This document shows positions 43,400 to 55,600 of a stretch of DNA of 64,000 bases, piece by piece; position 1 is the stretch's first letter; each line of letters opens with the position of its first letter. The notes beneath the pieces are model-generated. The model worked only from the letters and a program-made list of their open reading frames with translations, ran no database searches and was not told where the DNA came from. The DNA comes from Closterium sp. Naga37s-1 (taxonomy: Eukaryota; Streptophyta; Zygnematophyceae; Desmidiales; Closteriaceae): assembly GCA_947471745.1 (NCBI GenBank), contig CANJKZ010000723.1:8004501-8068500 (forward strand), in the 5' to 3' direction. A program made the position numbers and the translations under genes.

Positions 43400-44768
43400 T
43401 GTCAGAACTAGCAGTAGAAAGTAAGAATGAAGAAAGGAGGGGTTTCACTAGCAAGCAGTTGAGTACATATAGGAAACCCTAGATTGGGCTGTACTCGCTA
43501 TAGAGCACCCCACTGCAGGCTAGACAAATACAACATTCTGACACACCCCCATAGCCAAAGTGGGGTGTAATCAGCACAATGAGCAGGTATAGCAGGAGTT
43601 CACAATAAGAAGCAAAGCTAGAGGTAATCAAAGCGGGCAAGTGAGGAGGAGGAGGGACTGTGAGAGGAGAGAAGATGAGAGACGGCGGCTGAAGCTGCAG
43701 ACACACGGGCAACAGGAGCTGCTGGCACAGTGGCTACCGGGACAGTGCGCCCCGGACTACTGGAGTAACTGGCTCACGGGCTACGACGAGCTACAGGAGC
43801 AACGGACCCTCGGGCGACAGGCGCAACAGACTCTCTGGGCTACCAGGACAGTGCGCCCCGGACTACAGGTGCTGCGGACGACAAGACAGCAGCCTCCGCT
43901 CAACCTCCTCCAACTGTCCCACACACCCCCCACACACCCACTGCTTCACTCCTAACTCCACTTGCACGTCACCCCCCTAGTACCACTCCTTCGGCTCCCA
44001 CACACCCACCCCCCTCAGCGGCAGCTGCAGCACTGGGAGACGGAGGAGGAGGAGGAGTAGGGGACGACGCACAGAAACTGCACCCCCATACCCCCCACCC
44101 CCAAACCCTAATTCAGGAGAACGGGCAGCAGCAGGGGTGGGGCGCCGTCAGAAGCACGGGGGACAACGGGCAGCGCAGGGGCAGAGAAAACAGGGCGCCC
44201 ACGGGCCTGGCGCAGCCCGTACGAACCGCGTGCGGGCGGCCCGAGGCGCGCCCTGGCCTGGCGCAGTCCGTACGGGCCGCGCGCGGGCCTGGCGCTGCCC
44301 GTACGGGCCGCGCGCGGGCCTGGCGCAGCCCGTACGGGCCGCGCGCGGGCCTGGCGCAGCCCGTACGGGCCGCGCGCAGGCTGTACGGGCCGCGCGCGGG
44401 CCCTACTCAGGTCGCGCAGGCCGCGAAGGGCGACGGGGGGCGACGCGCGGGTCCCCGTCGCCCGTCGCAGCGCCTCCCGGGAGCGACGCGCGGAGTGACG
44501 GGGCAGAAAGCCGCCGCGCGCCTCGGGGCGCACGGCGGGCAGAAAACCGCCGCGCGCCTCGGGGAGCACGGCGGGCAGAAAACCGCCGCGCGCCTCGGGG
44601 CGCACGGCGGGCAGAAAACCGCCGCACGCTCCGAGCGCGCGGCGGGATGAAAAATCCGTCGCACGCCACGGGGCGTGCAACACACAGAGTAGCAGTAGCA
44701 GCGGAAGCAGTGAGGTGGTGGGCCCACCCACAGGATCGACCCAAGGGGATCGACCTGCTCTGATAGCA
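43400..44768 (-). repeat. Array H unit 3 (type a)
   Basis: LTR 43400-43543 and internal region carry the type-a variants of unit 1 (GCAGTTGAG, AGATTGGG, ATCAAAGCGGG). I saw no difference from unit 1 on reading. Confidence 0.92.
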
Positions 44769-46137
44769 TGTCAGAACTAGCAGTAGAAAGTAAGAATGAA
44801 GAAAGGAGGGGTTTCACTAGCAAGCAATTGAGTACATATAGGAAACCCTAGATTAGGCTGTACTCGCTATAGAGCACCCCACTGCAGGCTAGACAAATAC
44901 AACATTCTGACACACCCCCATAGCCAAAGTGGGGTGTAATCAGCACAATGAGCAGGTATAGCAGGAGTTCACAATAAGAAGCAAAGCTAGAGGTAATCAC
45001 AGCGGGCAAGTGAGGAGGAGGAGGGACTGTGAGAGGAGAGAAGATGAGAGACGGCGGCTGAAGCTGCAGACACACGGGCAACAGGAGCTGCTGGCACAGT
45101 GGCTACCGGGACAGTGCGCCCCGGACTACTGGAGTAACTGGCTCACGGGCTACGACGAGCTACAGGAGCAACGGACCCTCGGGCGATAGGCGCAGCAGAC
45201 TCTCTGGGCTACCAGGACAGTGCGCCCTGGACTACAGGTGCTGCGGACGACAAGACAGCAGCCTCCGCTCAACCTCCTCCAACTGTCCCACACACCCCCC
45301 ACACACCCACTGCTTCACTCCTAACTCCACTTGCACGTCACCCCCCTAGTACCACTCCTTCGGCTCCCACACACCCACCCCCCTCAGCGGCAGCTGCAGC
45401 ACTGGGAGACGGAGGAGGAGGAGGAGTAGGGGACGACGCACAGAAACTGCACCCCCATACCCCCCACCCCCAAACCCTAATTCAGGAGAACGGGCAGCAG
45501 CAGGGGTGGGGCGCCGTCAGAAGCACGGGGGACAACGGGCAGCGCAGGGGCAGAGAAAACAGGGCGCCCACGGGCCTGGCGCAGCCCGTACGAACCGCGT
45601 GCGGGCGGCCCGAGGCGCGCCCTGGCCTGGCGCAGTCCGTACGGGCCGCGCGCGGGCCTGGCGCTGCCCGTACGGGCCGCGCGCGGGCCTGGCGCAGCCC
45701 GTACGGGCCGCGCGCGGGCCTGGCGCAGCCCGTACGGGCCGCGCGCAGGCTGTACGGGCCGCGCGCGGGCCCTACTCAGGTCGCGCAGGCCGCGACGGGC
45801 GACGGGGGGCGACGCGCGGGTCCCCGTCGCCCGTCGCAGCGCCTCCCGGGAGCGACGCGCGGAGTGACGGGGCAGAAAGCCGCCGCGCGCCTCGGGGCGC
45901 ACGGCGGGCAGAAAACCGCCGCGCGTCTCGGGGCGCACGGCGGGCAGAAAACCGCCGCGCGCCTCGGGGCGCACGGCGGGCAGAAAACCGCCGCACGCTC
46001 CGAGCGCGCGGCGGGATGAAAAATCCGTCGCACGCCACGGGGCGTGCAACACACAGAGTAGCAGTAGCAGCGGAAGCAGTGAGGTGGTGGGCCCACCCAC
46101 AGGATCGACCCAAGGGGATCGACCTGCTCTGATAGCA
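44769..46137 (-). repeat. Array H unit 4 (type b)
   Basis: Type-b variants as in unit 2, with private changes such as GGCGATAGGCG at about 45182 (GGCGACAGGCG in unit 2) and GACAACGGG for GACAATGGG. The differences show that the copies are not assembly duplicates of one read set. Confidence 0.92.
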
Positions 46138-46281
46138 TGTCAGAACTAGCAGTAGAAAGTAAGAATGAAGAAAGGAGGGGTTTCACTAGCAAGCAGTTGA
46201 GTACATATAGGAAACCCTAGATTGGGCTGTACTCGCTATAGAGCACCCCACTGCAGGCTAGACAAATACAACATTCTGACA
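46138..46281 (-). repeat. Array H terminal LTR 5 (type a)
   Basis: Type-a LTR (GCAGTTGAG, AGATTGGG) closing the array, followed by TTTTG and the resumed integrase sequence of G. Confidence 0.92.
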
Positions 46282-46286
46282 TTTTG

Positions 46287-47182
46287 TTGTGGGGAGGGCA
46301 TCCTCCAGTCGTTCACGCTTCCGGCCTCCCCGTAGCAGAATGGGGTTGCTGAGCGCCGCATTGGCTTAGTCATGGAGGTCGCTCGTACCTCCATGATCCT
46401 TGCGGCTGCTCCCCATTTTCTGTGGCCGTTTTGCAGTCTGGTACGCTGCACATCAGCTCAACCTCTGGCCCCGTGTCTCCTTGCCGGAGACCTCGCCTAC
46501 ACTACGTTGGATGGGAGAGGTTGGCGATGCGTCGGTGTTCCGGGTCTGGGGCTGTTGTGCCTTTGTCCGCGATACCTCCGCGGACAAGCTCTCCTCCTCC
46601 CACGCCATTCCCTACGTCTTCCTTAGCTTTCCCCTTGACACGCCTGGCTGGCAGCTTTACCACCCCACCTAGCGCCGTGTCCTGCCCTCTTAGGACGTCA
46701 TGTTCGACAAGTCGGTTCCCTTTTACCATCTCTTCCCCTATCGCACTGCCCCTCTCCCCCCCCGCCGCTCTTCCTCACTCCAGGTCCCCCTCCGGTAGAC
46801 CCCCTCCCCCCTCAGGGTCTTGCTGCTTCAGGTGTGTCTCAGGTAGACCCACTCCCCTTGGTTGAGCCTGTCAAGGTCACTGGTGACTTTGGTGCTGCTC
46901 AGCGTGCTGCGTCTGGGGGTGCTGAGCCTGCTGTTGCGGAGCTTGGAGGTGCTGAGCCTGCGAGTGCGGAGCCCAGGGGTGCTGAGACTGAGCGTGCGGA
47001 GCCTGGAGGTGCTGAGCCTGCGGGTTTGGAGCCTAGGGGTGCTGCGTCTGAGCGTGGCGGAGCCTAGGGGTGCTGAGCCTGAGCATGCGGAGCCTAGGGG
47101 TGCTGAGTCTGGGGGTGCTGAGCCTGTGGGTACTGCGTCTACACTACGGGAGCCTCTCTCACCACAGCAGCTGCGCGAGTGG
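46287..47182 (+). pseudogene. Integrase C-part and linker fragment, element G
   Basis: Resumes G after array H: LQSFTLPASP then a TAG where QQNG is expected, GVAERRIGL, MEVARTSMI, and a frame change in the FLWPF region. Then SADKLSS, further stops (for example near 46670 and 46691), and a GAEP-type 15-bp-repeat linker ending CTGCGCGAGTGG (QLREW) at the D insertion. Confidence 0.82.
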
Positions 47183-47304
47183 TGTCAGAACTATGCTCTA
47201 GGTTGTAGTGGGGCACTCCTTAAGGGGTACAACCCAAAAAGGTTTTGGATATACAAACCTTGTACTGCTGTGTTTCTACTCATTCTTCACTCCTGATTCT
47301 GACA
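47183..47304 (+). repeat. 5' LTR of element D (122 bp)
   Basis: TGTCAGAACTATG...GATTCTGACA, followed immediately by TGGTTTCAGAGC (47305-47316), a one-base variant of the initiator-Met primer site. Confidence 0.87.
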
Positions 47305-47316
47305 TGGTTTCAGAGC

Positions 47317-48053
47317 AGGTTCCCTACTGGGAACATGTTTTTTTTTGGGCCCACCACGATAAGATTTTTTTCCTGCCCGAAGCGCGCCTCGCGCCTGCCT
47401 CACCAGCGCCGTCGCGCGCCCTGCCCTACTACCGCCCGTAGCGGCCCTGCCCTCCTGGCCCGTAGTGGCCCTGCCCTAATGGCCCGTCGCGGCCCTGCCC
47501 TTTCGCGGCCCGTCGCGGCCCTCACCTAGCCGCCCGTCGCGGCCTGGCCTCGCCGCCCGTTGTGGCCCTGCCTTGCCGCCGCACGTCGCGGCCCTACCCT
47601 GCTGCCGCCCCGTTGCGGCCCTGCCCTACCGCCGCCTCGACGCGGCCCTGCCTTGCAGCCGCCCAGTCGCGGCCCTACCCCACCGCCGCCTCGTCGCGGC
47701 CCTGCCCTGCAGCCGCCCCGTCGCGGCCCTGCCCTGCAGCCGCTCAGTCGCGGCCCTGCCCTGCTGCCACCCCGTCGCGGCCCTGTTCTACCGCCGCCCC
47801 TTCGCGGCCCTGCCCTGCTGCTGCCCCGTCGCGGCCCTGCTCTACCCCTGCCTCGTAGCGGCCCTTCCCAGCTACCGCCCTGTAGCGGCCCTGCCCTACC
47901 CGCCAGTCGCAGCCCTGTCCTGCATCCGCCCCAGGTAAGCGCCCGCCCTGCCAAGCGCGCCGCTGCGCCTACCTGCCTAGCCGTGCTGCACCGCCTAGCC
48001 GAGCCGCGCCACCCTACGGAGCCGCACCGCCCTGCCCTGCTGCTACTGCTGCC
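47317..48053 (+). repeat. GC-rich repetitive leader of element D
   Basis: A run of degenerate CCGTCGCGGCCCTGCCCTG-type repeats, 16-40 bp apart, at about 47440-47900, between primer site and Gag ATG. Frames are open on several strands and give Pro/Arg/Ala-rich repeats without domains. I treat it as untranslated. Confidence 0.7.
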
Positions 48054-51000
48054 ATGGCTAGTCCTACCGTGCTTACCTTCGATGCTGAGGGCCGTGCGGT
48101 CGATTTTGAGGTTTGGGTACATCACTTGCAGCTCTATCTTCAGTGCGACTCCAGGAACGGAGTCTCACTGTTCGATCACACGTCCGGCACCTCTGTTGCA
48201 CCTTCTGCCGACGCTGACAGTACAGTTCGCTCGCAGTGGACTACTCGTGACGCTGTTGCTCGCCTTGCTGTTTGTAGTCACCTGCTGTCTACTGAGCGCG
48301 CACATTTTGGCCAGTACAAGACTGCTAAGTCTCTGTATGATGCTGTTGTCACACGCTACTCCTCCCCTGCCTCTGCTGCCCTCAGCCGCCTCATGCTACC
48401 GTACTTGTTCCCTGACCTAGCCGCGTTTGCCACAGTTGCTGACCTCATCACTAGTGACACCCGCTACCGCACTAGTGACACCCGCTACCGCACTGCGCTT
48501 CCCTCCGAGTTTTGCGCCAAGAACCCCCCCCCCCATGTGCATCACCCTCTTCTACCTCGTCACCCGTCTCCCTGACTCTCTCCGCTCAGTCAGGGACCAC
48601 TTTCTCTCCCTTTGCCCCACTAAGCTCACCATCGACCTGCTCGAGGAGCGCCTCCTTGCAGGTGAGACTAGCATAGTCGCTGTAGGAGCTTTTCGCGGCG
48701 ACCCTCGCGCCCCTTTCTTTGAGGGGTGCTCCCCCGTCCCCCTTTTGCCCTCTATTGCTTCTGCTGCTGCTGTCGACCTCGTAGGCACCGAGGCGGTCGG
48801 GGCTGCGTCTGCTCCTAGTGGGAGGCGCCGCAGCGGCAAGGGCAAGGGGGGCAAGGGTGGTGGATGGGACGGCGGGGGCGGCGATGGTGGCGGTGGAGGA
48901 GGTGGAGGGGGTGGGAGTGGAGGTGGGGGTGGAGGCGGGAGTGGGGGCGTCGGTGGCGGCGGTGGAGGTGGAGGCGGCCGCGGCAGCGGCAGTGGGGTTG
49001 GCGGCGGCGGTGGTGCTGGTCGGGGTGGAGTTGTGCAGCGTGGAGGCTTTGGTAGTGGCCAGCGCCAGCAGCAGCCGCGTTCGCGTGAGGCCCCATCGCT
49101 CCAGCAGCTTCGTGAGTGGTACGCTGGGCGTGGGAGGTCTGGGGGTGCTGGTCCTTGCGCTTACGTTCTCCGCACTAGCGAGCCCCGTGGGGAGACGTGC
49201 GGGCTGCCGCACGCTACGCAGCGCTGTTTCGGTTGCCTGACTGACGCCTGGCGCGCACAGTTTCCTAACGCTACTGAGCTCCCTCGTTGGGCTGATCTGC
49301 TTAAGTCTGGTGTTGCTATCTTTGATCTTGATTATGATGCTATCCTTGCTGCCATGTATGCTGTGACTATTAGTGCTGAGGGTGACTGTTACCTGTGCAT
49401 GCCGCCTGACCCAGGTATAGAGGCTGCTGCTCTAGGTGCTAGTGAGGCTGCTGCTCCAGGTACTGGTGAGCCTGCTCCTCCATGTGCTGGTGAGTCTGCT
49501 CTCTCAGGTACTGCGCTTGCTGAGGTCTTGCACACTTTCATTCTTGACTCCGGACCTTCCCGCTCCTTCTTTCGCGACTGCACCACACTCACGCCGCTTA
49601 GTCGGCCTAATGCTGTCTCCCTGGCGGACCCCTCTGGGGGCCCAGTCCTTGCACATTCCTCTACGGTTCTGCCGTGTCCGGCGGTCCTGTCTGGCTCACT
49701 GTCGGGTCTTCACCTCCCCCCGTTCTCTACGAACTTGGTGAGTGGAGCTGACCTCCAGGACGTGTGGGTTGACCAGTTCACTCCTGGTGGTCAGCGGGTG
49801 ACCCACTGTACGTGTACTCGGACATGCCGCCACCTCGCCACATTTACCCGTCAGCCTGGGTTGAGCCTGTACACCCTGACTACTGCGTCCCCTCCAGTTA
49901 CTACGTCCGGTCAGGTAGCAGCGTCTGGTCAGGTGTTTGCTGCCGCGTCCAGGTCTGGTCCGGAGTCTGCCCCCTACTCGTGTCGTCTCCTGTCACACCA
50001 GACTCTCCTCTGGCACCACCGCCTTGGTCACCCTTCCCTGCCTCATCTTCGAGGTATGGCCTCCGATGTCCTTGTCACTGGTCTTCCCCGGTCTCTCCCT
50101 CCCCTCCCCCCGGGGCCTGCCCCTACTTGCGTTCCTTGCGTCGAGGGACAGCAGCGCGCCGCCCCTCACTCCTCCGAGTTCCCTCCAACGGAGGCTCTGC
50201 TGCAGACTCTCCACATGGACGTGTGGGGCCCAGGGTGAGGTCACTGAGGTGCTGATCAACTGGATCCGCGCTGCCCGTCGCCAGCTCAGCGAGAGTTTCG
50301 GCTCGGACCTTCCTGTTCTGCGTATGCACTCTGACAGAGGTGGAGAGTTTTCCTCTGCCCTTCTGCAGGCCTTCTGACGTGCGGAGGGCATCCACCAGAC
50401 GTTCACGCTTCCGGCCTCCCCACAACAAAATGGGATTGCTGAGCGCCGCATTGGCATGGTCATGGACGTCACTCGTACGTCCATGATCCATGCGGCTGCT
50501 CCCCATTTTCTGTGGCCGTTCGCGGTTCAGTACGTTGCGCATCAGCTCAACCTCCACCCGCGTGTCTTCGTTCCAGAGACCACACCTGCTCTGTGGTGGG
50601 CGGGGAAGGTTGGCGATGCGTATGTGTTCCGTGTCTGGGGATCTCGAGCTTTTGTCCGCGATTCTTCCGCGGACAAGCTGTCCTCCCGTGCTGTTCCCTG
50701 AGTCTTCCTTGGCTTCCCCCCTGACGCGCCTGGTTGGCAGTTTTACCACCCCACCTCGCGCCGTGTTCTGTCCTCTCAGGACTTCACGTTTGACGAGTCG
50801 GCTCCTTTTTACCGTCTCTTCCCGTACCGCACTGCCCCTCTCCCCCCCCTCGCCGCTCTTCCTAGCACCAGGTCCTCCTCCGGTAGACCCCCTCCCCCCT
50901 CAGGGTCCTGCCCCCTTAGGTGTGTCCCAGGTAGACCCTGTCGAGCCTGTCGAGGTAGCTATCGACTCTGGTACTGCTAGGGGTGCTGAGCCTGCTGGCG

Positions 51001-51270
51001 CGGGGCCTGGGGGTGCTGAGCTTGCGGGTGCGGGGCCTGGGGGTGCTGAGCCTGCGGGTGCGGGACCTGGGGGTGCTGAGTCTGAGCGTGCGGAGCCTGG
51101 GGGTGCTGAGCCTGGGGTTGCTGAGTCTGAGGGTGCGGAGCCTGGGGGTGCTGAGCCTGAGAGTGTGGAGCCTGAGCGTGCTGAGCCAGGTACTTTGTCC
51201 TCTGGAGGTCCTTCGGGTGTCTTGTCCCGGCGGGAGCCACTCTCTCCACCGCAGCTGCGCGAGTGGTTTG
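48054..51270 (+). pseudogene. Gag-protease-integrase, element D
   Basis: ATG 48054 starts MASPTVLTFDAEGRAVDF, the Gag N-domain, with a short tandem duplication SDTRYRT. At a C11 tract (48524-48534) the frame shifts by one, exactly as in copy A. It then has a Gly-rich region, the finger CAYVLRTSEPRGETCGLPH, and a protease with LDSGPSRSFF (Pro for Ala). The integrase lacks about 90 bases after MDVWGP (50232), removing VVDDYSRY-type sequence. TGA at 50376 and TGA near 50700 follow, then a GAEP/GAGP repeat linker to QLREW. Confidence 0.87.
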
Positions 51271-51400
51271 TGTCAAATGTTATATCTACTACAGTTTGTT
51301 TAGGCTGTAGTGGGGTAGTTACGATGGGGTACAGTAAATTTAGGGTTTCCTACTTGTACCCAACTCTTTCCTAGTGCAATCACTCTTGTTCATTCTGACA
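51271..51400 (+). repeat. 5' LTR of element I (130 bp)
   Basis: TGTCAAATGTTATA...CATTCTGACA, followed by TGGTATCACGAGC, a slightly altered initiator-Met primer site. Confidence 0.9.
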
Positions 51401-51412
51401 TGGTATCACGAG

Positions 51413-52697
51413 CCTAGGTTGCCACCTAGGACCGCTTACTACTACGGGCCCACTATTCCGCTAGAAGCGCCCTCGTGCGCCCTACCTTACGTGCGCCCTC
51501 GTGAGCCTTTCTCTGCTCGTGCGCCCTCGTGCGCCCCTTTTCTGCTAGTGCGCCCTCGCGCGCCCCGCCCTTCGTTCTGCCTGCGCGCCGTCCTGCAGCC
51601 CTCGCGCTGCCTCCTGCTGCCCTAGGCCAGTGCGCCGCCCCTGCAAGCTAGTAGGGCCCTCGAGCTGCCCCTGCAGGTCCGTCAGGCCCCCGAGCCGCCC
51701 CTGCAGGTCCGTCAGGCCCCCGAGCCGCCCCTGCAGGCCCGTCAGGTTGGCGCGCTGCCCCTGCAGGACCACGCCGCCCGCGCGCAGCTTCTGCCCGACC
51801 GCGCGCCGCCCCTGCAGGCCCTCGCCACCCGCACGCAGCCTCTGCAGGCCCGTCAGACCAGCGCGCGGCCCCGTCAGGCCGCAGTCGCAGCCCCGTCAGG
51901 CCGCAGTCGCGGCCCCATCAGGCCGCAGTCGTGGCCCCGTCAGGCCGCAGTCGCGGCCCCGCCCTGCCGTGACGCGACCCCGCCAGCCCTGCAGCTGACG
52001 CGGCCGCGCCCTCCTGCTGACGCGGCCGCGCCCTGCTACTTACGCGGCCGCGCCCAGCTGCTGACGCGGCGTCGCCCCTGCCCGCCGCGTCGCCCTGCTC
52101 GCCGCGTCGCCCCTGCCCGCGGCGTCGCCCCTGCCCGCCGTGTCGCCCTGCTCGCCGCGTCGCCCCTGCCCACGGCGTCGCCCCTGCCCGCCGCATCGCC
52201 CTGCCCTACCCCGCGCCGGGCCCCTGGAGCAGCCGCCCCAGGAGCAGCCGCCCCTGGAGCAGCCGCCCCTGCAGCAGCCGCCCCTGGCCCCTGGAGCAGC
52301 CGCCACTGCAGCAGCCGCCCCTGGCCCCTGGAGCAGCCGCACCTGCAGCCGCCCCTGGTCCCTGGAGCGGCCGCCCCTGCAGCAGCCGCCCCTGGCCAAT
52401 AGAGCAGCCGCCACTGCAGGAGCTGCCCCTGGCCCCTGGAGCAGCCGCCCCTGCAGCAGCGACCGTCGCGGCCCTGTCCCTGCCCTGCACCAGCCGCCGT
52501 CGCGGCCCGGTCCCGCCCTGCACCAACTGTCGCGGAGCTTCCTGCCGCGGTCGCGGCCCCGCCCTGCCGCTGTAGCGGCCCCGCAGTCGCCTCCGTCGTG
52601 CGCCTGCCCTTCCCACCACTGGTGAGCACTGCCCTGCCCCTACTGCTACTGCTGCTCCTGCTGCTCCTGCTTCTACTACTGCTCCTGGCGTGGCCAG
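51413..52697 (+). repeat. Repetitive leader of element I
   Basis: About 1.3 kb of GC-rich repeats in several families: CCGCCCCTGCAGG(T/C)CCGTCAGG (51660-51900), CGCGTCGCCCCTGCC (52070-52190) and CAGCCGCCCCTGGCCCCTGGAG (52215-52450). No ORF with a domain. The Gag N-domain present in A and D is missing after it. Confidence 0.7.
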
Positions 52698-55600
52698 ATG
52701 CAGCTCCAGGGCCGTCCGCGTGTGTCCCTCACGCCCCAGCAGCTTCGTGAGTGCTACGCCAGTTGGGGTTGTCGGGGCGGCAGTAGTGGGAGTCGTCATG
52801 GAGTGGGTAGTTCGGGAGCTTCTTGTAGTGGCCCTGTGCAGCAGCAGCGTCGTCCGCGCGAGACTCTTTCGCCCCAGCAGCTTCGTGAGTGGTACGCTCA
52901 GAGTAGAGGGTCGCTGAGTAGTGCTTGCTGCCCGTACGTTATTAGCACGGGTGTCCGGACTGGTCAGCCTTGCGGGACGCGTGGTCACACAGAGTCCCGC
53001 TGCTTCGCCCGTCTGAGCGACACTTGGCGTACAGAGTTTGGCGACGACGTTGAGCTCCCCGACTGGGTGGAGCTGCTTAGGCAGAGGGTAGATATCTTTG
53101 CTCTTGACTATGATGCTATTCTCACTGCAATGTATGCATTGTCTACTAGTGCCGAGGGAGCCTGTCACCTGTGTGTGCCGCCTGACCCCGGTATCTAGTC
53201 TGCTGCTCCAGGTGCCGGTGAGGCTGCCGCTCTAGGTGCTAGTGCGTCTGCTGCCCCTGGTCCTGGTGAGGCTGCTGCTCTAGGTGCAGGTGTGTCTGCT
53301 GCTTCAGGTGCTTGTGAGTCTGCGCCTTCAGGTACTGCGTCTACTGAGGCACTGCACACCTTCACACTGGACTCAGGTGCTTCCCGCTGTTTCTTTCGCG
53401 ACCGCACTGCCCTCGGGCAGCTCCCTAGGCCGGTTGCTGTCTCCCTGGCTGACCCCTCTGGGGGTCCGGTCCTTGCGACCTCCACCACTGCCCTCCCTTC
53501 TCCTGCTGTCCCGTCCGGCACACTGTCGGGCCTTTACCTCCCCTCGTTCTCTACGAACTTGGTGGCGGGTTCTGCGCTCCAGGACGCGGGTGTTCACCAG
53601 TTCACCCCTGCCTACGAGCGTGTGACACACTGCACGTGTGCCCAGACGGGTCGTCACCTGGCTACCTTCACTCGGCAGCCGGGGTCGGACTTGTACACAC
53701 TGACCCTTGAGTCCCCTCAGGTAGCGGCGTCTGCATCTGCATCAGGTCAGTTGTCCGCCCCCTGCTCGTGTCGCACCCTGTCGCACCGGACGGTCCTCTT
53801 GCACCACCGCCTTGGGCACCCTTCGATGCAGCGCCTTCGTGGCATGCACTCTCGTTTCCTTGTCTCTGGTCTCCCCAGGTCACTGCCTCCCCTGCCACCG
53901 TCCCCTGCCCCTCCTTGCCTTCCCTGTGTCGAGGGGCGGCAGCGTGCCACTCCTCACTCCTCTGAGTTCCCCCCGACGGAGACTCCTCTGCAGACCCTTC
54001 ACATGGACGTGTGGGGCCCAGCCCGCGTCCGTGGACAGGGCGGAGAGCGCTACTTCCTGCTGGTAGTTGACGACTACACGCGTTACACCACGGTCTTCCC
54101 CTTTCGCACCAAGGGAGAGGTCCCTGCTGTCTTGATCCCTTGGATCCGCGCTACTCGTCTCCAGCTGGAGAGGCGCTTTCGCACGGACCTTCCCGTCCTG
54201 CGACTGCACTCTGACAGGGGTGGTTAGTTTTCCTCCGGCCTCTTGGAGGCCTTCTGTCAGGGGGAGGGCATTGAGCAGACGTTCACGCTTCCGGCCTCTC
54301 CTCAGCAGAATGGGGTTGCTGAGCGCCGCATTGGCTTGGTCATGGAGGTCGCTCGTACCTCCTTGATCCATGCGGCTGCCCCCCATTTTCTGTGGCCGTT
54401 TGCGGTCCGGTACGCCGCGCATCAGCTCAACCTCTGGCCCCGTGTCTCCGTTCCGGAGACCTCGCCGACACTGCGTTGGACGGGAGCGGTTGGCGATGCG
54501 TCTGTGTTCCGTGTCTGGGGATCTCGTGCCTTTGTCCGCGATGCGTCCGCGGACAAGCTCTCCTCCCGTGCCGTTCCTTGTGTCTTCCTGGGCTTTGTCC
54601 CTGACGCGCCTGGCTGGCAGTTTTACCACCCCACCTCGCGCCGTGTCTTCCCCTCTCAGGACGTCACGTTTGACGAGTCGGTCCCCTTTTACCGTCTCTT
54701 CCCCTACCGCACTGCCCCGCTCCCCCCTCCGCCGCTCTTCCTCACGCCAGGTGCTGCTTCGGTAGACCCCCTGCCTCCCCAGGGTCCTGCTCCCTCAGGT
54801 GTTTCCCAGGTAGACCCGGTCGAGCCTGTCAAGGTAGCTGTCGACTCTGGTCCTGCGCGAGGTACTGAGCGTGCTGAGCCTGAGCGTGCTGAGCCTGAGC
54901 GTGCTGAGCCTGGTGGGGCTGGGTCTGGGGGTACTGCGACTGGGGGTGCTGAGCCTGGGGGTGCGGAGACTGGGGGTGCTGAGCCTGGGGGTGCGGAGAC
55001 TGCGGGTGCTGAGCCTGGGGGTGCTGAGACTGGGGGTGTTGTCACTGCGGGTGCTGAGTCTGGAGGTCCTGAGCCTGGGGGTGCTGCGCCCGGGGGCGTT
55101 CTCTCTTCCCAGCAGATGCGTGAGTGGTACTCTCGGTACTGTCGCCGCCGCCGTGGTGCTGTGGGAGCTGGAGGTGCTACTGGAGCTGGAGCTGAGGGCG
55201 CTGAGCCTACTGGAGTTGGTGTTGCTGCTGACCCTGGGGTTGGCGCTGGAGGTGCTGGAGCCACTGGTCCTGGAGGTGCTCGTACTGGCGGTACTGGAGC
55301 TGCTGGGACTGGGGGTGCTACTGGAGCTGCTGGAGCTGGTCCTGCTGGAGGTGCTGCTGGTGCTGCTGGAGGTACTGGAGCTGCTGGAGCTGCTGGTGGT
55401 GCTGCTGGTACTGGGGCTGGTGCTGCTAGTGGTACTGGTGCTGCTGGAGGTGCTGCTGGTGCTGCTGGAGGTAGTGGAGCTGCTGGTGGTGCTGAGCGAG
55501 TTGGAGCTGCTGCTGGAGGTTCTGGTGCTGTCTCTGCTGGTTCTGGGGGCACTTCACGGCCACAGCCCTACTTCGTTCCCCTCCTTCAGCAGGTTCTTGG

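Larger units (their letters stand above)
40662..46281 (-). mobile_element. Tandem array H: five LTRs and four internal domains, non-autonomous copia-like
   Basis: 144-bp LTRs start at 40662, 42031, 43400, 44769 and 46138, an exact 1369-bp period. They separate four 1225-bp internal regions. TTTTG flanks the whole array (40657-40661, 46282-46286), so one insertion gave rise to it. Read on the minus strand, each internal region starts with TGCTATCAGAGC (primer site) and ends CTATGGGGGTG (polypurine side), both copia-family features, but holds no Gag or Pol. Sequence variants alternate a-b-a-b, so a dimer was itself duplicated. Confidence 0.93.
38998..47182 (+). mobile_element. Decayed copia element G, host of array H and element D
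   Basis: A plus-strand family member without a visible 5' LTR. Gag-integrase lies at 39023-40661 and continues at 46287-47182. The middle (40662-46281) is the inserted array H, bounded by TTTTG duplications. The copy then stops in the linker motif QLREW, where element D's LTR begins (47183). The expected continuation of G past D is not seen in this window. Confidence 0.82.

Noticed and set aside
40662..46281. CRISPR-like array because of evenly spaced repeats
   Set aside because: The period is 1369 bp with LTR termini, primer site and polypurine sequence, in eukaryotic DNA. It is a retroelement tandem.
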